From Panulirus ornatus (taxonomy: Eukaryota > Arthropoda > Malacostraca > Decapoda > Palinuridae): a stretch of 64,000 nucleotides of DNA. Shown in pieces: positions 50,804 through 63,775 of this stretch (position 1 is its first letter; each line of letters begins with the position of its first letter). Under the pieces are notes generated by a model. It searched no databases. It worked only from the letters and a program-made list of their open reading frames with translations, and was not told the DNA's origin. The position numbers were made by a program, and so were the translations under genes. The stretch lies in the NCBI RefSeq assembly GCF_036320965.1, contig NC_092287.1:1298325-1362324 (forward strand). The letters run 5' to 3'.

Positions 50804-50995
50804 CGCCAGAGCCCTCCTCCCCCTTCCCCAGACCGCCGGCCATTACACACTTCAACAACCTCCCTCCCGCCTTCCCCTCTCCCTGTTATCTTTCCTCTCC
50901 TGTCGCCTTTTTCCCCTCAACATAATTTCTCCAGAGCGTTTTATACAACCAAAACTTTAGATGCGACTTTTGCCCTTCATGTAATTTCCTAGGTG

Positions 50996-50998
<3 letters not shown>

Positions 50999-51038
<40 letters not shown>
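50999..51038. repeat. (GT)n microsatellite
   Basis: About 20 GT units. Confidence 0.95.
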
Positions 51039-51040
<2 letters not shown>

Positions 51041-51138
51041 CGACTCAGTGTTGCAACACCCGGAAAGTGACCCACTAAACCAGTGTGAACGATGCAGTGT
51101 ACACAGTGCAGCCAATCCAATGATACAGATATATCAAC

Positions 51139-51230
51139 ATAATAATAATAATAATGATAATGATAATAATAATAACAATAACTATCACTTTTATTATCAT
51201 TATTAGTATTACCATTATAATGATAATTGC

Positions 51231-51296
<66 letters not shown>

Positions 51297-51315
51297 AAGA
51301 AGAAGAAGAAGAAGA
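51139..51315. repeat. (AAT)n/(AAG)n compound microsatellite
   Basis: AAT triplets with GAT/AAC changes, then about 16 AAG units. Confidence 0.95.
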
Positions 51316-52907
<1,592 letters not shown>

Positions 52908-52918
52908 TGTAACATGTA

Positions 52919-52989
52919 ATCCTTCTATACATGTGGCAGAACATGTTTCGTGGAGACAGTCCACCTCATCATCATCAGTACTTAAGAAT
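52919..52989 (-). ncRNA. Hammerhead ribozyme-like motif (type I) next to (TA)n
   Basis: Read on the minus strand in order: AUUCUU (stem I, 52984..52989), internal-loop AAG, UA, CUGAUGA (52972..52978), an extra UGAUGAG, GUGGA (stem II, 52960..52964), loop, UCCAC (52950..52954), GAAA (52946..52949), CAUGU (stem III, 52941..52945), loop UCUGCC, ACAUG (52930..52934), cleavage triplet GUA (52928..52930), UA, G, AAGGAU (52919..52924). All three stems pair, with one G-U in stem I. The departure from canonical is the seven extra bases between CUGAUGA and stem II, which may abolish cleavage. Short-stem-III type I hammerheads are known from Penelope-like retroelements; that origin is inferred. Confidence 0.55.
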
Positions 52990-53131
52990 GTTATTAAACT
53001 CCCAACATGAGACCGGAGTCCCGCTGTCCAGCACCAACCTGTACAGTGCAGTCAACGCACGTGGCGTCCCACACGTCACCAACCATGTGAGGGTCTACGA
53101 TCAGAGTGTGCTAACCCACATCTCACTACCG

Positions 53132-53174
<43 letters not shown>

Positions 53175-53449
53175 TAGGTCAAAGTGCAGTACAATGAGAT
53201 AAGCCTGGCTACAACTAGAGGGGGGGGGGGGGGGGGGAGTTGAGCAGATCAGACCCCCCTCCCTCTCTCCCTCCCTCCCTCCCCTGTAGCCAACATGGGG
53301 TGTGGCTCCCTGGGGGAGGAAGTGCAGGCTGGGGAGGAGGAGAGGATACAAGAGAGGAGGGAGCCACATCATGAGACGATGATCGTCCACGTCAGGTTTG
53401 GTAGCAGGAGTAGACACACAATCTTACAACACGAACAACAACTCCTAGG
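52990..53449. other. Intronic, with (CA)n and a G-run
   Basis: Part of the same retroelement tail may continue rightwards but I cannot bound it. (CA)n at 53133..53172; about 17 G at 53221. Confidence 0.4.
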
Positions 53450-53690
53450 CTCTAGGACTCCTAGCTCTGCCTCTAGGACTCCTAGCTCTACCTCTAGGAC
53501 TCCTAGCTCTACCTCAAGGACTCCTAGCTCTACCTCAAGGACTCCTAGCTCTACCTCTAGGACTCCTAGCTCTACCTCTAGGACTCCTAGCTCTACCTCA
53601 AGGACTCCTAGCTCTACCTCTAGGACTCCTAGCTCTACCTCTAGGACTCCTAGCTCTACCTCTAGGACTCCTAGCTCTACCTCTACAATC
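53450..53690. repeat. 21-bp minisatellite (AGGACTCCTAGCTCTACCTC), about 11 copies
   Basis: Units differ only by CCTCT versus CCTCA. Unrelated in sequence to the dispersed 21-bp family. Period 21 keeps frames open on both strands. Confidence 0.97.
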
Positions 53691-54236
53691 AAGATCCAAC
53701 ACATCTCTCCCCCTACATCCCGCAAGTCGTCTAGGTTCTAGGCCTCCTAGGTCCTAGCAGCGCCCATTCCTACCCCAGCTAAGATATAATTAATCCACAA
53801 ATTATTTGCCTGATTTTGTTTCACTTCATAACATTCCAGTTCCTCTTCATCGTTTTCTTTCATTGCTTATTCATATATTTTCATTCACGATTCCAGGCTC
53901 ATTTATTTCATCAAAACCTTTTTCAAAAAATCATTTTTCATTTTTATTTCCTCCCCCTTCCTTCCCTCCTGAACGTCCCCGTTTTCTTTTGGGTGTTTAA
54001 TAAACGAAGTTCCGTTTTCCACACAGGCCCCGAGCTTCGGCTTCCCATTATCTTATCTCCGCTTCTCTCTCATTATCCTTGCTCCCTCCTTCTCCTTCCT
54101 TCCTTCGTACCCCCTCCTCCCCCCCCCCCCTCCAACATCCCCGTCAAGCACTTCCCCCTGCTGCCCCAACACCCACCCCAGCCGCTCATCATCATAATGA
54201 AATATAATTCTGGATGAGAAAATCCGTATTTTTTGT

Positions 54237-54237
<1 letters not shown>
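53691..54237. other. Intronic, pyrimidine-rich, nothing recognised
   Basis: No exon recognised. Confidence 0.45.

Positions 54238-54307
<70 letters not shown>
54238..54307. repeat. (TA)n microsatellite
   Basis: About 35 TA units. Confidence 0.97.
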
Positions 54308-54310
<3 letters not shown>

Positions 54311-54462
54311 CTATGAGTCCACGGGGAAAATGAAACACGATAAGTTCCCAAGTGCACCTTCGTGTAACAATCACATCTTCAGGGAAGACACAAGAGAGAA
54401 ATATAAGTCAGTCGATATACATCGAAGAGACAAAGTTAGGACGCCATTTGGTAAACATGCGA

Positions 54463-54463
<1 letters not shown>
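54308..54463 (-). mobile_element. Retroelement-like tail, family A, copy 3 (longest)
   Basis: Begins at (TA)n with TTCCTATGAGTCCACGGGGA, then AAATGAAACACGATAAG, GTGCACCTTCGTGTAACAATC, and ends near CGCCATTTGGTAAACATG before a (GT)n run. It shares its first 20 bases with 9197 and about 130 bases with 40597. CACGA and TCGTG can pair across the middle. Confidence 0.65.
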
Positions 54464-54513
<50 letters not shown>

Positions 54514-54641
54514 AGACAGGCAGCTGCCAACCCTCCAATATGGCGGAATGTTTTACCGCGTAAGTGGCAATAAACGCCAGTTGAGGTTGGCCTCCTCCAC
54601 GTCCACACTGTATATATTATCAGTATTCATAACCTTCCTGC

Positions 54642-54679
<38 letters not shown>

Positions 54680-54680
54680 A
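54464..54680. repeat. Two (GT)n microsatellites
   Basis: (GT)n at 54464..54512 and 54642..54679. Confidence 0.95.
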
Positions 54681-55764
54681 CCAAGAACCTGCTCTTGTTG
54701 GTTGGTTGGCAGCCTGCCACCACCACCCCTCCCTGCCAACACCACGCCACCCATTAACTTTTAAATTTGCATATAATTGGGGGTTCCTGACGCCGCGCGA
54801 TCACACTCACGCTGGAAATAGGCGTCGGCGTCACGCTTCATTTTCGCACAAGGTTACCGTCCATGATGTATACCCCCCCCCCCCCCCGTGCTCAGGTCAG
54901 AGTACACATGGGGCTTAAGTAGTACATTCCTCGCCCGCTAGGGGCGTCGTCAACAGCCCAACACTCTCCTACACAGACGACCCTACACCCATGTAGCTTA
55001 AGGTATCGTACTCTCCAGGGTATTATCGTACACGTAGGGCTGAAGTTATCGTACGTAAACAGTCAGGTTTTCGTAATGGTTAAGTTGTTGTACTTCTCTG
55101 AGGGATGCAACCTCGTTAAAAAGATTGTTCATGTATTCACCGGTTTTATTTTCACACAAAATCATTTTGGAGTCTTAATGGATTCCAAACCTTTTTATCC
55201 GTTCTTCAAAAACACAATACCTCCATTGCGTTAACGGCACAATTTTTTGTTTCTTGTCCATTAAATAATTATCGCACTCACTGAGCTATCGTACTTAATG
55301 GATTAATGACCGTACACAGAAAATTAGGTTATCACACTTTAGTGACTTTACCTTTAATGATAAAGAGTCAAATTACCGAATTCCTAAAATCAACCTAAAA
55401 ATCGATCATATGCAGAAGTGAAGCAACTCATGATCATCAGTGGACCTGAACCATCCTGCTCAAATGATCATATGTCCATCGCCTCACACAGAGGTGGTGT
55501 TCAGTACACAAACACCAGGGCAGCCGTGCGGCTCCTGAGTGATCGTACTCAGCAGCAAAAGTTATCGTACTGACTGATTTCTACGGTAGGTGACATAACA
55601 AACACAATATAGACAACCGTCATTTCAATTGAGTCTAGGATTCGTTACGGCAATTCAACTGAACGTCTGTCGTCGTCTGGAATACTGGCAATTGTAATTA
55701 CACCATTACAGGACCAGGTTAGTGAGAGACCACACTGTTCCCTGGTGACGATGGCAGTGACTGG
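54681..55764. other. Intronic, nothing recognised
   Basis: C-run at 54872. Recurrent ATCGTAC phrases at 55005-55330 and 55540-55570 without a fixed period. Confidence 0.4.
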
Positions 55765-56470
55765 AGTCTACCAGACTGTTCCCTGACCCATGGTGGGAGT
55801 CTACCAGAGTGTTCCCTGACCCATGGTGGGAGTCTACCAGAGTGTTCCCTGACCCATGGTGGGAGTCTACCAGAGTGTTCCCTGACCCATGGTGGGAGTC
55901 TACCAGAGTGTTCCCTGACCCATGGTGGGAGTCTACCAGAGTGTTCCCTGACCTATGGTGGGAGTCTACCAGAGTGTTCCCTGACCCATGGTGGGAGTCT
56001 ACCAGAGTGTTCCCTGACCCATGGTGGGAGTCTACCAGAGTGTTCCCTGACCCATGGTGGGAGTCTACCACTGTTCCCTGACCCATGGTGGGAGTCTACC
56101 AGAGTGTTCCCTGACCCATGGTGGGAGTCTACCAGAGTGTTCCCTGACCCATGGTGGGAGTCTACCAGAGTGTTCCCTGACCCATGGTGGGAGTCTACCA
56201 GAGTGTTCCCTGACCCATGGTGGGAGTCTACCACTGTTCCCTGACCCATGGTGGGAGTCTACCAGAGTGTTCCCTGACCCATGGTGGGAGTCTACCAGAG
56301 TGTTCCCTGACCCATGGTGGGAGTCTACCAGAGTGTTCCCTGACCCATGGTGGGAGTCTACCAGAGTGTTCCCTGACCCATGGTGGGAGTCTACCAGACT
56401 GTTCCCTGACCCATGGTGGGAGTCTACCAGAGTGTTCCCTGACCCATGGTGGGAGTCTACCACTGTTCCC
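55765..56470. repeat. 33-bp minisatellite, about 21 copies
   Basis: CTGACCCATGGTGGGAGTCT then ACCAGAGTGTTCC. Two copies are shortened to ACCACTGTTCC (about 56068 and 56230), some five units apart, so a block of about 160 bp was probably duplicated. Confidence 0.97.
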
Positions 56471-56951
56471 TAATGACTGTGGCAGTAACGAGAGTATCAG
56501 AGCAGGTCAGGTCATGATTGTTACATCTAGCAGCCAGGGTTACACAAGAGTTCCAATTATGTGATGGATTAGCCAGCCACAGTTAACACCCGACCATAAG
56601 CTCGTGTTGGAATTACATATACATTACCCCCGGTAAAGAACTAATGACGTCACAAATCCAGTTATAATGTTGGATTTAACATCGTTTGAAAACCTGAAAA
56701 AAATAAATGAATAAAATCGCGTTAGTTTGAGTGACGAGCCAAAAAGAGATTTCCTCACAGGTTCTGTACACAAGATGGACGAACGCACCGGACACACCAA
56801 CACACACTAATTACCTCGTGCGCTAACGACCAGCGGAGACTGTATCCTGCCTGGACACAGGTGTGACCTGGGCTGCTTCTTACCAGGAACACAGTGGAAA
56901 CATGAGAAGATATACACCAAGGTCTTAGTGGAGGGCGAGGAGGTTGATATA

Positions 56952-57072
<121 letters not shown>

Positions 57073-57172
57073 CCCAATAGCATTCACGAGTGGGTACTGT
57101 GCTGTCTGTGGCCACCAGGGGGGGGGGGGGGGGCACGAGCGACACTCCCTCATCCTCCGCTGAGCCTCTCAC

Positions 57173-57214
<42 letters not shown>

Positions 57215-57439
57215 CATATGTACAACACGAGTGAAGATAATAATAATCTCAGTGATTCTGCAACACAACCACTTGTGATTCTGCAACACAACCACTTGTG
57301 AAGGACCCGAGATCCGTGGTAATTGTGTTGGGGCAGGAAAGATGATCCCCACCCACTCCCAAACACCCCAACACCTACCTTCAGGACACAGCATGTTGAT
57401 GGTGGATGACAACACCAGGGGGCGAGCTAGTCTATATCC

Positions 57440-57580
57440 TGTCTTCATCTATAAGACCATCAGGTCTCTGGTCTCTGTCTTCATCTATAAGACCATCAGG
57501 TCTCTGGTCTCTGTCTTCATCTATAAGACCATCAGGTCTCTGGTCTCTGTCTTCATCTATAAGACCATCAGGTCTCTGTC
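57440..57580. repeat. 36-bp minisatellite, 4 copies
   Basis: TCTTCATCTATAAGACCATC then AGGTCTCTGGTCTCTG; perfect copies. Confidence 0.97.
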
Positions 57581-58221
57581 CCTCCCACGTGCTGTCCTCT
57601 AAGCAGGTCTTCTGTTATCTGGCCTCCTCCAGCGCCCTCCCGGGTACCACCCATGGCCAGACCTTCTCCCTTAAAGCCTCTCACAAACTGAGTTAAGAAA
57701 CAATTTGACACTAATTGCTAAGCTGCTTTCACCTCCTCCCTTCACCCAACCCGATCCTATCAAGTCATGCACGTCCTCCTCCTTGCGAAAACTTTCAGAA
57801 ATTCGTATGGGTCAATAAGTCATCACAATATCTGCAAATTCTGCATTCGGTATTTTGTTTTTTGTTGTTTTTCGTCAAATTCAAACCAGATAGATCCAGT
57901 GGTGGCCACAGGTGTGTGTGTGGGGTGGGGAGTCAGGTGTGATACGGCAAGGCCTGGGATACAATGCTCCAACCACCTGCCCCAGTAGCCAGCTGGGACA
58001 ACTGACCACTGGGAGATTATTCTGATGTAGTTACAACCTCCTGCTCTCCCACTCGACCCCTTCCGACCCCCACATGACCTCTCCTGGAGGCCTCAAGCCT
58101 CTACCTGACCTCGACCCTCTCACAACCCCTCTCCTTAATTTACACCATCACTACGAGGCTGGCTCGCTCTAACTCCCACTCAGGTCCACAGCCTCAGCCT
58201 TCCCTCGCCCATCCTCCTTAC

Positions 58222-58295
<74 letters not shown>

Positions 58296-59639
58296 AGGAA
58301 AACACATATATGAATAAATAAATACACGTGTTGAATGTTAACCAGGCTGCACAACACATATGTCGACCAGGCAAATCGTCAGTAAAGCCAGAAGTACAAG
58401 ATGGTGAGGAACATATACTGAACACGCAACAAAGTTGGGAAGTTGATGATACTATGTCTGTAATCACGACTCTAATGTGACACAGCAAACACAACTCAGA
58501 CAACCTTCTCAACAGACACTCTCTGGCAAACAACTGCTGACTAAAAAAAAAAATGCATATAAAACTTTAAAACTACATTCAAGTATTCAACAAATACATG
58601 GAGTCTTTCCTAGGCTGTGTGGGGAGAGCTAAGACTTCCTATGCGTCGGAGGAACACCTTGCATGACCGCTCATAATGTATTTCAGTGTACAATATATTC
58701 ACTATGTGACGGTGCAGACCCCTCTATGCATTCTGGGGAACAATATATACACTATGTAAGACCTGCACACTTTGTTATTTGTGTCCCAGGGAACAATATA
58801 TTCTGCAGGTGGAGCTGCACGCTCAGTGTTGACAAGGTGGGATCAAACCTGGCAATCTCTGACCCCCCCCCTCAGTATATATGTGTCTCCACCACACAGG
58901 CCTCCCTCTGCACATCTCTCCACAGGGGCCTTCCAATCTGTCAGGTGTGATTCCACATCTGGCTCCTCATCCCACACACCTGCCTCACCACACAGATCTT
59001 CTCCATACACCCAGCCATCCCCCACCACACGTGGACATCCTCCAAAATAATGTGACACCCCCAACACATGCAAAGCCCCCTCCCCCGTCACCCACATAGA
59101 CACCCCCACCACATATACACATCACTATACATACAAACATCCACCCCCTACGCACACAATCACACACACACACACACACATACACATCCACTACACTATG
59201 CACAACACACAACCCTTCCCTCTCAGCTAGCCATTTATAACAACAATACACCGGTAAGCAGATTAAGGCCTTTCCAGTGATCAGGATTTGCAGCATGGAA
59301 ATACCCGGCGGCAGTCATCCAACACAGCAACACCTAGCAGTAGTCAGCCAACACAGCAACACCCAGTTAACACACTTACACCCAGCCAACATCGCAACTG
59401 CCAGCTGATAACTACCGAACGATCATGAATGAAGGCCACACTATAAACTAGTAAGTTGTACATTTAGTACAGAGATATGTTGTTGAACTCTTGAATTCTT
59501 CATATCCTACAACTTGTACAGTAATCCTGATGAACACATAAACCTGTACGTATACCTGTGTCAATCCAGCATTCCGTACGCTACATTAGGGGCGACACTG
59601 TAAAAACCTGGTAAGTTATACTTCCTGTTAACCAAGTCC
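57581..59639. other. Intronic, with a (CA)n run
   Basis: (CA)n at 58221..58281. Repeated GGAACAATATAT phrases at 58680-58805. No exon recognised. Confidence 0.45.
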
Positions 59640-59820
59640 TTGAGTGTGGTGTCCCATCCTTGTGTGTGGTGTCCCATCCTTGAGTGAGTGTGGTGTCCAA
59701 TCCTTGAGTGAGTGTGATGTCCCATCCTTGTGTGTGGTGTCCCATCCTTGAGTGAGTGTGGTGTCCTATCCTTGAGTGAGTGTGGTGTCCCATCCTTGAG
59801 TGAGTGTGGTGTCCCATCCT
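59640..59820. repeat. 20-28-bp minisatellite
   Basis: GTGGTGTCCCATCCTTGAGTGA units, about seven, varying by GAGT copies. Confidence 0.93.
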
Positions 59821-59966
59821 ATCTACGTGGTTATAACAAAGCCACCATCGCCAGCGTGAGCCCTGCCACTCTCCTGCCTCAACACTATTAATAATGTTTT
59901 AATATTTGAGCCTTTACCTTAGCTTGACGCAACTCTCCATGATAGAAAGGATTATACATATATGAT

Positions 59967-60042
<76 letters not shown>
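59967..60042. repeat. (CT)n microsatellite
   Basis: About 37 CT units then a few TATC units. Confidence 0.97.
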
Positions 60043-60047
<5 letters not shown>

Positions 60048-60171
60048 ATCTATCTATCTATCCATCTATCTCTGAGCATCCTCCGGGTCTAGCTGTGTCT
60101 CATGCGGTAGGTGGTGCTTAATGGCATCATTAAATCGAGATGAACAATCCTGTGACAGTTACTAAATCAAC

Positions 60172-60455
60172 ACGTCGTACTCATGGGTCGTGCTCATGCG
60201 ATCATGGGTCGTACCGTCATACTCATGGGTCGTACCGTCGTACTCATGGGTGGCACCGTCGTACTCATGGGTCGTGCTCATGCGATCATGGGTCGTACCG
60301 TCGTACTCATGGGTCGTACCGTCGTACTCATGGGTGGCACCGTCGTACTCATGGATCGTACCGTCGTACTCCTGGGTGGCACCGTCGTATTTATGGGTCG
60401 TACCGTCTTACGCATGGGTCGTACCGTCGTACTCATGGGCCGCACCGTCGTGCTT
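60172..60455 (+). repeat. 21-bp dispersed minisatellite, variant array
   Basis: CATGGGTCGTACCGTCGTAC plus T, about 13 copies, with ATGGG in place of AAGGG. A composite block (GTGCTCATGCGATCATGGGT) occurs at 60188 and 60268, 80-84 bp apart, so several units were copied together. Confidence 0.93.
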
Positions 60456-60552
60456 AACAGTTCAACAACAAACTAAATCGTAAGCTTCATGAAGAAATAT
60501 TCAAAGGACGACAGAAATGGCTATAAACATTTTTTTTGAACAAGAGGAATAT

Positions 60553-60675
60553 TTACGCTGGGACGTAGGTGGGTGGGTGGGAGCTGGTGGTATGCTGGCG
60601 TGGGAGATAGGAAGGCTGGGACGTACGTGGGTGGGTGGGAGCTGGTAGTATGCTGGCGTGGGAGATAGGAAGGTG
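60553..60675. repeat. Tandem duplication of about 60 bp
   Basis: GCTGGGACGTAGGTGGGTGG, GAGCTGGTGGTATGCTGGCG and TGGGAGATAGGAAG occur twice. Confidence 0.92.
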
Positions 60676-61879
60676 AGGCGTCGCGAGCGGCATTTGTTAT
60701 CTGTTGCCTGCCACCCCCGCCCGCCCGACGCCTGATAGCGCAACGCAACGCCTCCGTCATATTAAGGTGCCGCTGATGGAACTAGTCCGCGCTGTAAATG
60801 GTAGCGGCCAGGGGTGGGGTGCAGGCGGGGAAAACAGCCTCTAAAAAGTATGTCGTAAATCATTACTGGAATTTATAGTTCAATGAGACGTTCATGCATT
60901 ACGTAGGTGTCAGGAGAGCCAGTGTTAACGCTCGGAAAAGTCGATATTTTGATTGTTGGTTTCTTGTGTGTTTAGGGTTATGGCCGCATCTCGAAGATAA
61001 TAATTCCGGGGACCAACTTTAAATGAAAACAGAAAAAAGTAAGATCGTCCTGAGCCGAGAGTTCTGATATTTTCATTGAAAAAAAAAAAGCGAGGTTGTG
61101 TGTACAGCAGGTAACCCTCCTCCAAAGTTTACTCTGAGAATATTTATGTTGGATTTCCACGTTCAGCGAGTATCGCTGTCGTCATAAAAAAAAAAAAAAA
61201 GATACTCCAAACAGTGCGAGAGAGAAAAAGGGAAAACTAGACACGAGAAAAAAACATATACCAGTTTGCTTAGGTCTGGGCGGGGTGAGGGCGCTGGCCT
61301 CACACAGTTAAGATGGAGAACAAGTCATTCTTCATAGCAGTTAGGACACGAACCATTTGTTGCCAAACTGGTCCAATACATGTAGGAGCCACAGCCAGTC
61401 TTACCATACCTGCACACACTGGCACCGAACACCCACCCACACGTCCCCACGTCATGTATAACCTGACGTCATATTTTTTGCTTTCAAAATAGCGCTAATA
61501 ATAAGGCTAATGAGACTGTCAGATCACACAGCCTTATTGAAGGCATTATGAACGCCCTCTATAATACTGAAAAAAAAATTGAGAAACCTAATGCTTGCTT
61601 TTAGGTCCGGAAAACTACGAAATTTAACGAAAAAAAATTTCTTTACATACACACATAAAGGACGATTCAAAAAAATTGTTCATCTCGCTTATGGTGATGA
61701 AAAAAACACGGAAAAGCTCAAAATGGCTTCCATATTTCTTTCTAAGTTTCCCTTTTTCCGTGAGGGGCGTTTATGGCCTGTGGGTGGGATGACAGGGGTG
61801 CCGAGCATGTGTGTGTGTGTGTGTGGAGGTGGAGAGAGCGAGTGTGTTCCCGGGTATACACGTATATATAGGCACGGGA
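60676..61879. other. Intronic, nothing recognised
   Basis: A-runs at 61080 and 61186. No exon recognised. Confidence 0.45.
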
Positions 61880-61990
61880 ATAACACCAGTGCTTTGGGGG
61901 GGGTGGGAATAACACGAGTTCTGCAGTGTGTGGGGGTGGGAATAACACAAGTTTTTAGGAGTGGATGGTGGGAATAACAGGTTTTGAGAC
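61880..61990. repeat. Degenerate repeat of about 31 bp, 4 copies
   Basis: GGGAATAACACGAGTT-type units with G-rich spacers. Confidence 0.82.
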
Positions 61991-62761
61991 GTGGGAGTAA
62001 GAATACCATGAAAAAAAATCGAAAACAATTCTGAAATATCGTTATCTTTCGTTCTATACATTTTGTTTGCGTACCTATACGATAGAAAAAAAAAATAACT
62101 GAATTTTTCTAAAGGTTAGAAAGTTCCAAAAACCTTTTTTCTATATACCAAAGTATCTATATCACTTTGTTTACTACTCTCTAGGTCAGGAAAAGAGATC
62201 ACTGAACTCCCGTGTGCGCGCTCGCGCAGTATGTATAATAAGTCTACGGTGACCACAGGATACGTTTCACTACCTCAGTCTCGCCTCGCCTTAAATTCTA
62301 GTAATTACGTCCACGTACGATGTGTTGGACCTTTAGAAGGAAGGTTTAAAATATCGAAAAATTAAAATGTCTGCAATACAGCTGACATTGGCGCAACTAC
62401 ACATCACAAAGTTTTCAAATTTCGCTCACTAGGCTTTGAATGGGAGTCGTATTAGCTGTGGAAATGGTAATTACAGAACTTGGAGAAGTGTGTCCGGGAC
62501 ATATTTACGGCCGCAGTACGAAGCCTAAGTCATTACATTTCCAGTCAGGAATATTCGAAATTCTTAAATGGAAGTCGATGTAATTTCAGATTAATGAAGC
62601 GAAGTCAAACTGGAACTTAATAAATGAAATGATATACCTTTAAGGATACTCTACAACGAATGACTATAACTGTTATGGTGGTGTTGGAAAAATATATATG
62701 TGGATGTTGGAAAATATACATGTTGCAATATATACATCTACCAAACATATATATATATATA
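61991..62761. other. Intronic, nothing recognised
   Basis: AT-rich, no exon recognised. Confidence 0.45.
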
Positions 62762-62985
62762 TGGTATACGGGGGTCGACGTGTTGTCAATGGACCGAACC
62801 AGGGCATGTGAAACGTCCAGGTTTAAACCATGGAAAGGTCTTTGGGGCCTGGATGTGGATAGGGAGCTGTGGTTTCGGTGCATTACACATGACAGCTAGT
62901 GAATGGATGAGCAGATATGGCCTTTTTTCATCTGTTTCCTGGCGCTACCTCGCTTACGCGGGAACCGGTGATCAACTATAACAGT
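62762..62985 (+). mobile_element. Dispersed decapod repeat, second SINE-like family
   Basis: Contains GTCAATGGACCGAACCAGGG, GGGGCCTGGATGTGGATAGG, GCTGTGGTTTCGGTGCATTA and CATCTGTTTCCTGGCGCTAC. I recall these phrases as a very common repeat in lobster-like decapod sequence. At 62943..62964 it shares CGCTACCTCGCT-ACGCGGGAA with the SINE-like copies at 6697 and 20661. No coding capacity. Confidence 0.6.
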
Positions 62986-63160
62986 AATAAATAATCACAT
63001 ATATGTGGACGCTGGGAATACATATATATGGATCTGAAATAGGTTTCTCATGTAGTTTCCAGAGTCATTATTACTGGATTACCATACGTGGGGCCAGACC
63101 CCATGTCGGGCATGCAGCACGTGACGTATACAAACATCGTACAGTGTTGATGTTACTCAC

Positions 63161-63283
63161 GTCCAACATCTGCTGGGTCTGGGGGAAGCCCTGGCCCTCC
63201 TGGTCAGGTAGAGCCTTGGCTGACACGCTGCATACGGCTGCTAGGGCCACCATCATCAGGATCACACAGCTTCGCGTCAGCAT
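63161..63283 (-). CDS. AST-CCC: C-type allatostatin (AST-CCC) precursor, signal-peptide coding exon
   Basis: Codes residues 1-41 of a secreted neuropeptide precursor. The ATG at 63283 is the first in-frame codon after a strong splice acceptor (pyrimidine tract then CAG, ending 63287), so the exon begins ATC-ATG and the 5'UTR must lie in an earlier exon. Residues 1-22 (MLTRSC then a run of Val, Leu, Met, Ala) form a typical signal peptide with likely cleavage after SVSA, before KALPDQ. The rest is acidic, Gln-rich spacer ending QQMLD. The exon closes with GAC followed by GTGAGT (63155..63160), a near-ideal donor, in phase 0. It joins in frame to the exon at 19130..19300 on the same strand. C-type allatostatins act through somatostatin-like G-protein-coupled receptors; in crustaceans they modulate the cardiac and stomatogastric neuromuscular systems (established knowledge of the family). 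That these two exons belong together is inferred from strand, order, phase and precursor design; an extra small exon between them is not excluded. Confidence 0.92.
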
Positions 63284-63315
63284 GATCTGTGGGGGAGAGA
63301 GAGAGGGGGAAACAT
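63284..63315 (-). promoter_or_regulatory. Splice acceptor and pyrimidine tract before the start-codon exon
   Basis: Read on the minus strand, a CCCCCTCTCTCTCTC-type tract runs directly into CCCACAG, then ATC and the ATG. This sets the exon start at 63286 and implies an untranslated first exon upstream (right of this site). The tract is itself a short CT microsatellite. Confidence 0.85.
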
Positions 63316-63564
63316 GGTCAGCTGTGGTCAGTAGAAGCAAAGCAGACGAGGCAATAGTTTTGATAGACCACATCACATCTCACAACATCGTACAGCACAA
63401 GAAACGTTACAGATTGTGGTCTACGATATCACAAGTAAACATCTTGAGTGATGAAGTTGAACCTGCACTTTCCACTGACTCTCATACGTAAAGGATTTGA
63501 TACAGTGATCTGATTAATCTTATGTTTATATTACTGCACTTCACGATCACCTCGACTGTTTAGA
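63290..63564. other. Region upstream of the signal-peptide exon
   Basis: Intron or 5' flank of AST-CCC. No first exon, TATA box or initiator could be picked out with confidence. Confidence 0.4.
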
Positions 63565-63775
63565 AGGTTAGGTTATCGTACTCAAGGATTGAAATACATC
63601 ACTCATTATGGGCTAGGTTAGGTTAGGTTAGGTTAGGTTAGGTTAGGTTATCATACTCAAGGATTGAAATACATCACTCATTATGGGCTAGGTTAGGTTA
63701 GGTTAGGTTAGGTTAGGTTAGGTTAGGTTAGGTTATCATACTCAAGGATTGAAATACATCACTCATTATGGGCTA
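63565..63775. repeat. Composite repeat with interstitial (TTAGG)n
   Basis: Three copies of ATACTCAAGGATTGAAATAC plus ATCACTCATTATGGGCTA (the first with GTACTC) are separated by 7 (63616..63650) and 9 (63691..63735) GGTTA units, the arthropod telomere repeat TTAGG in another phase. Confidence 0.95.

Noticed and set aside
53295..53741. 148-codon frame starting MGCGSLGEE
   Set aside because: Most of it is the AGGACTCCTAGCTCTACCTC minisatellite; the opposite strand is equally open.
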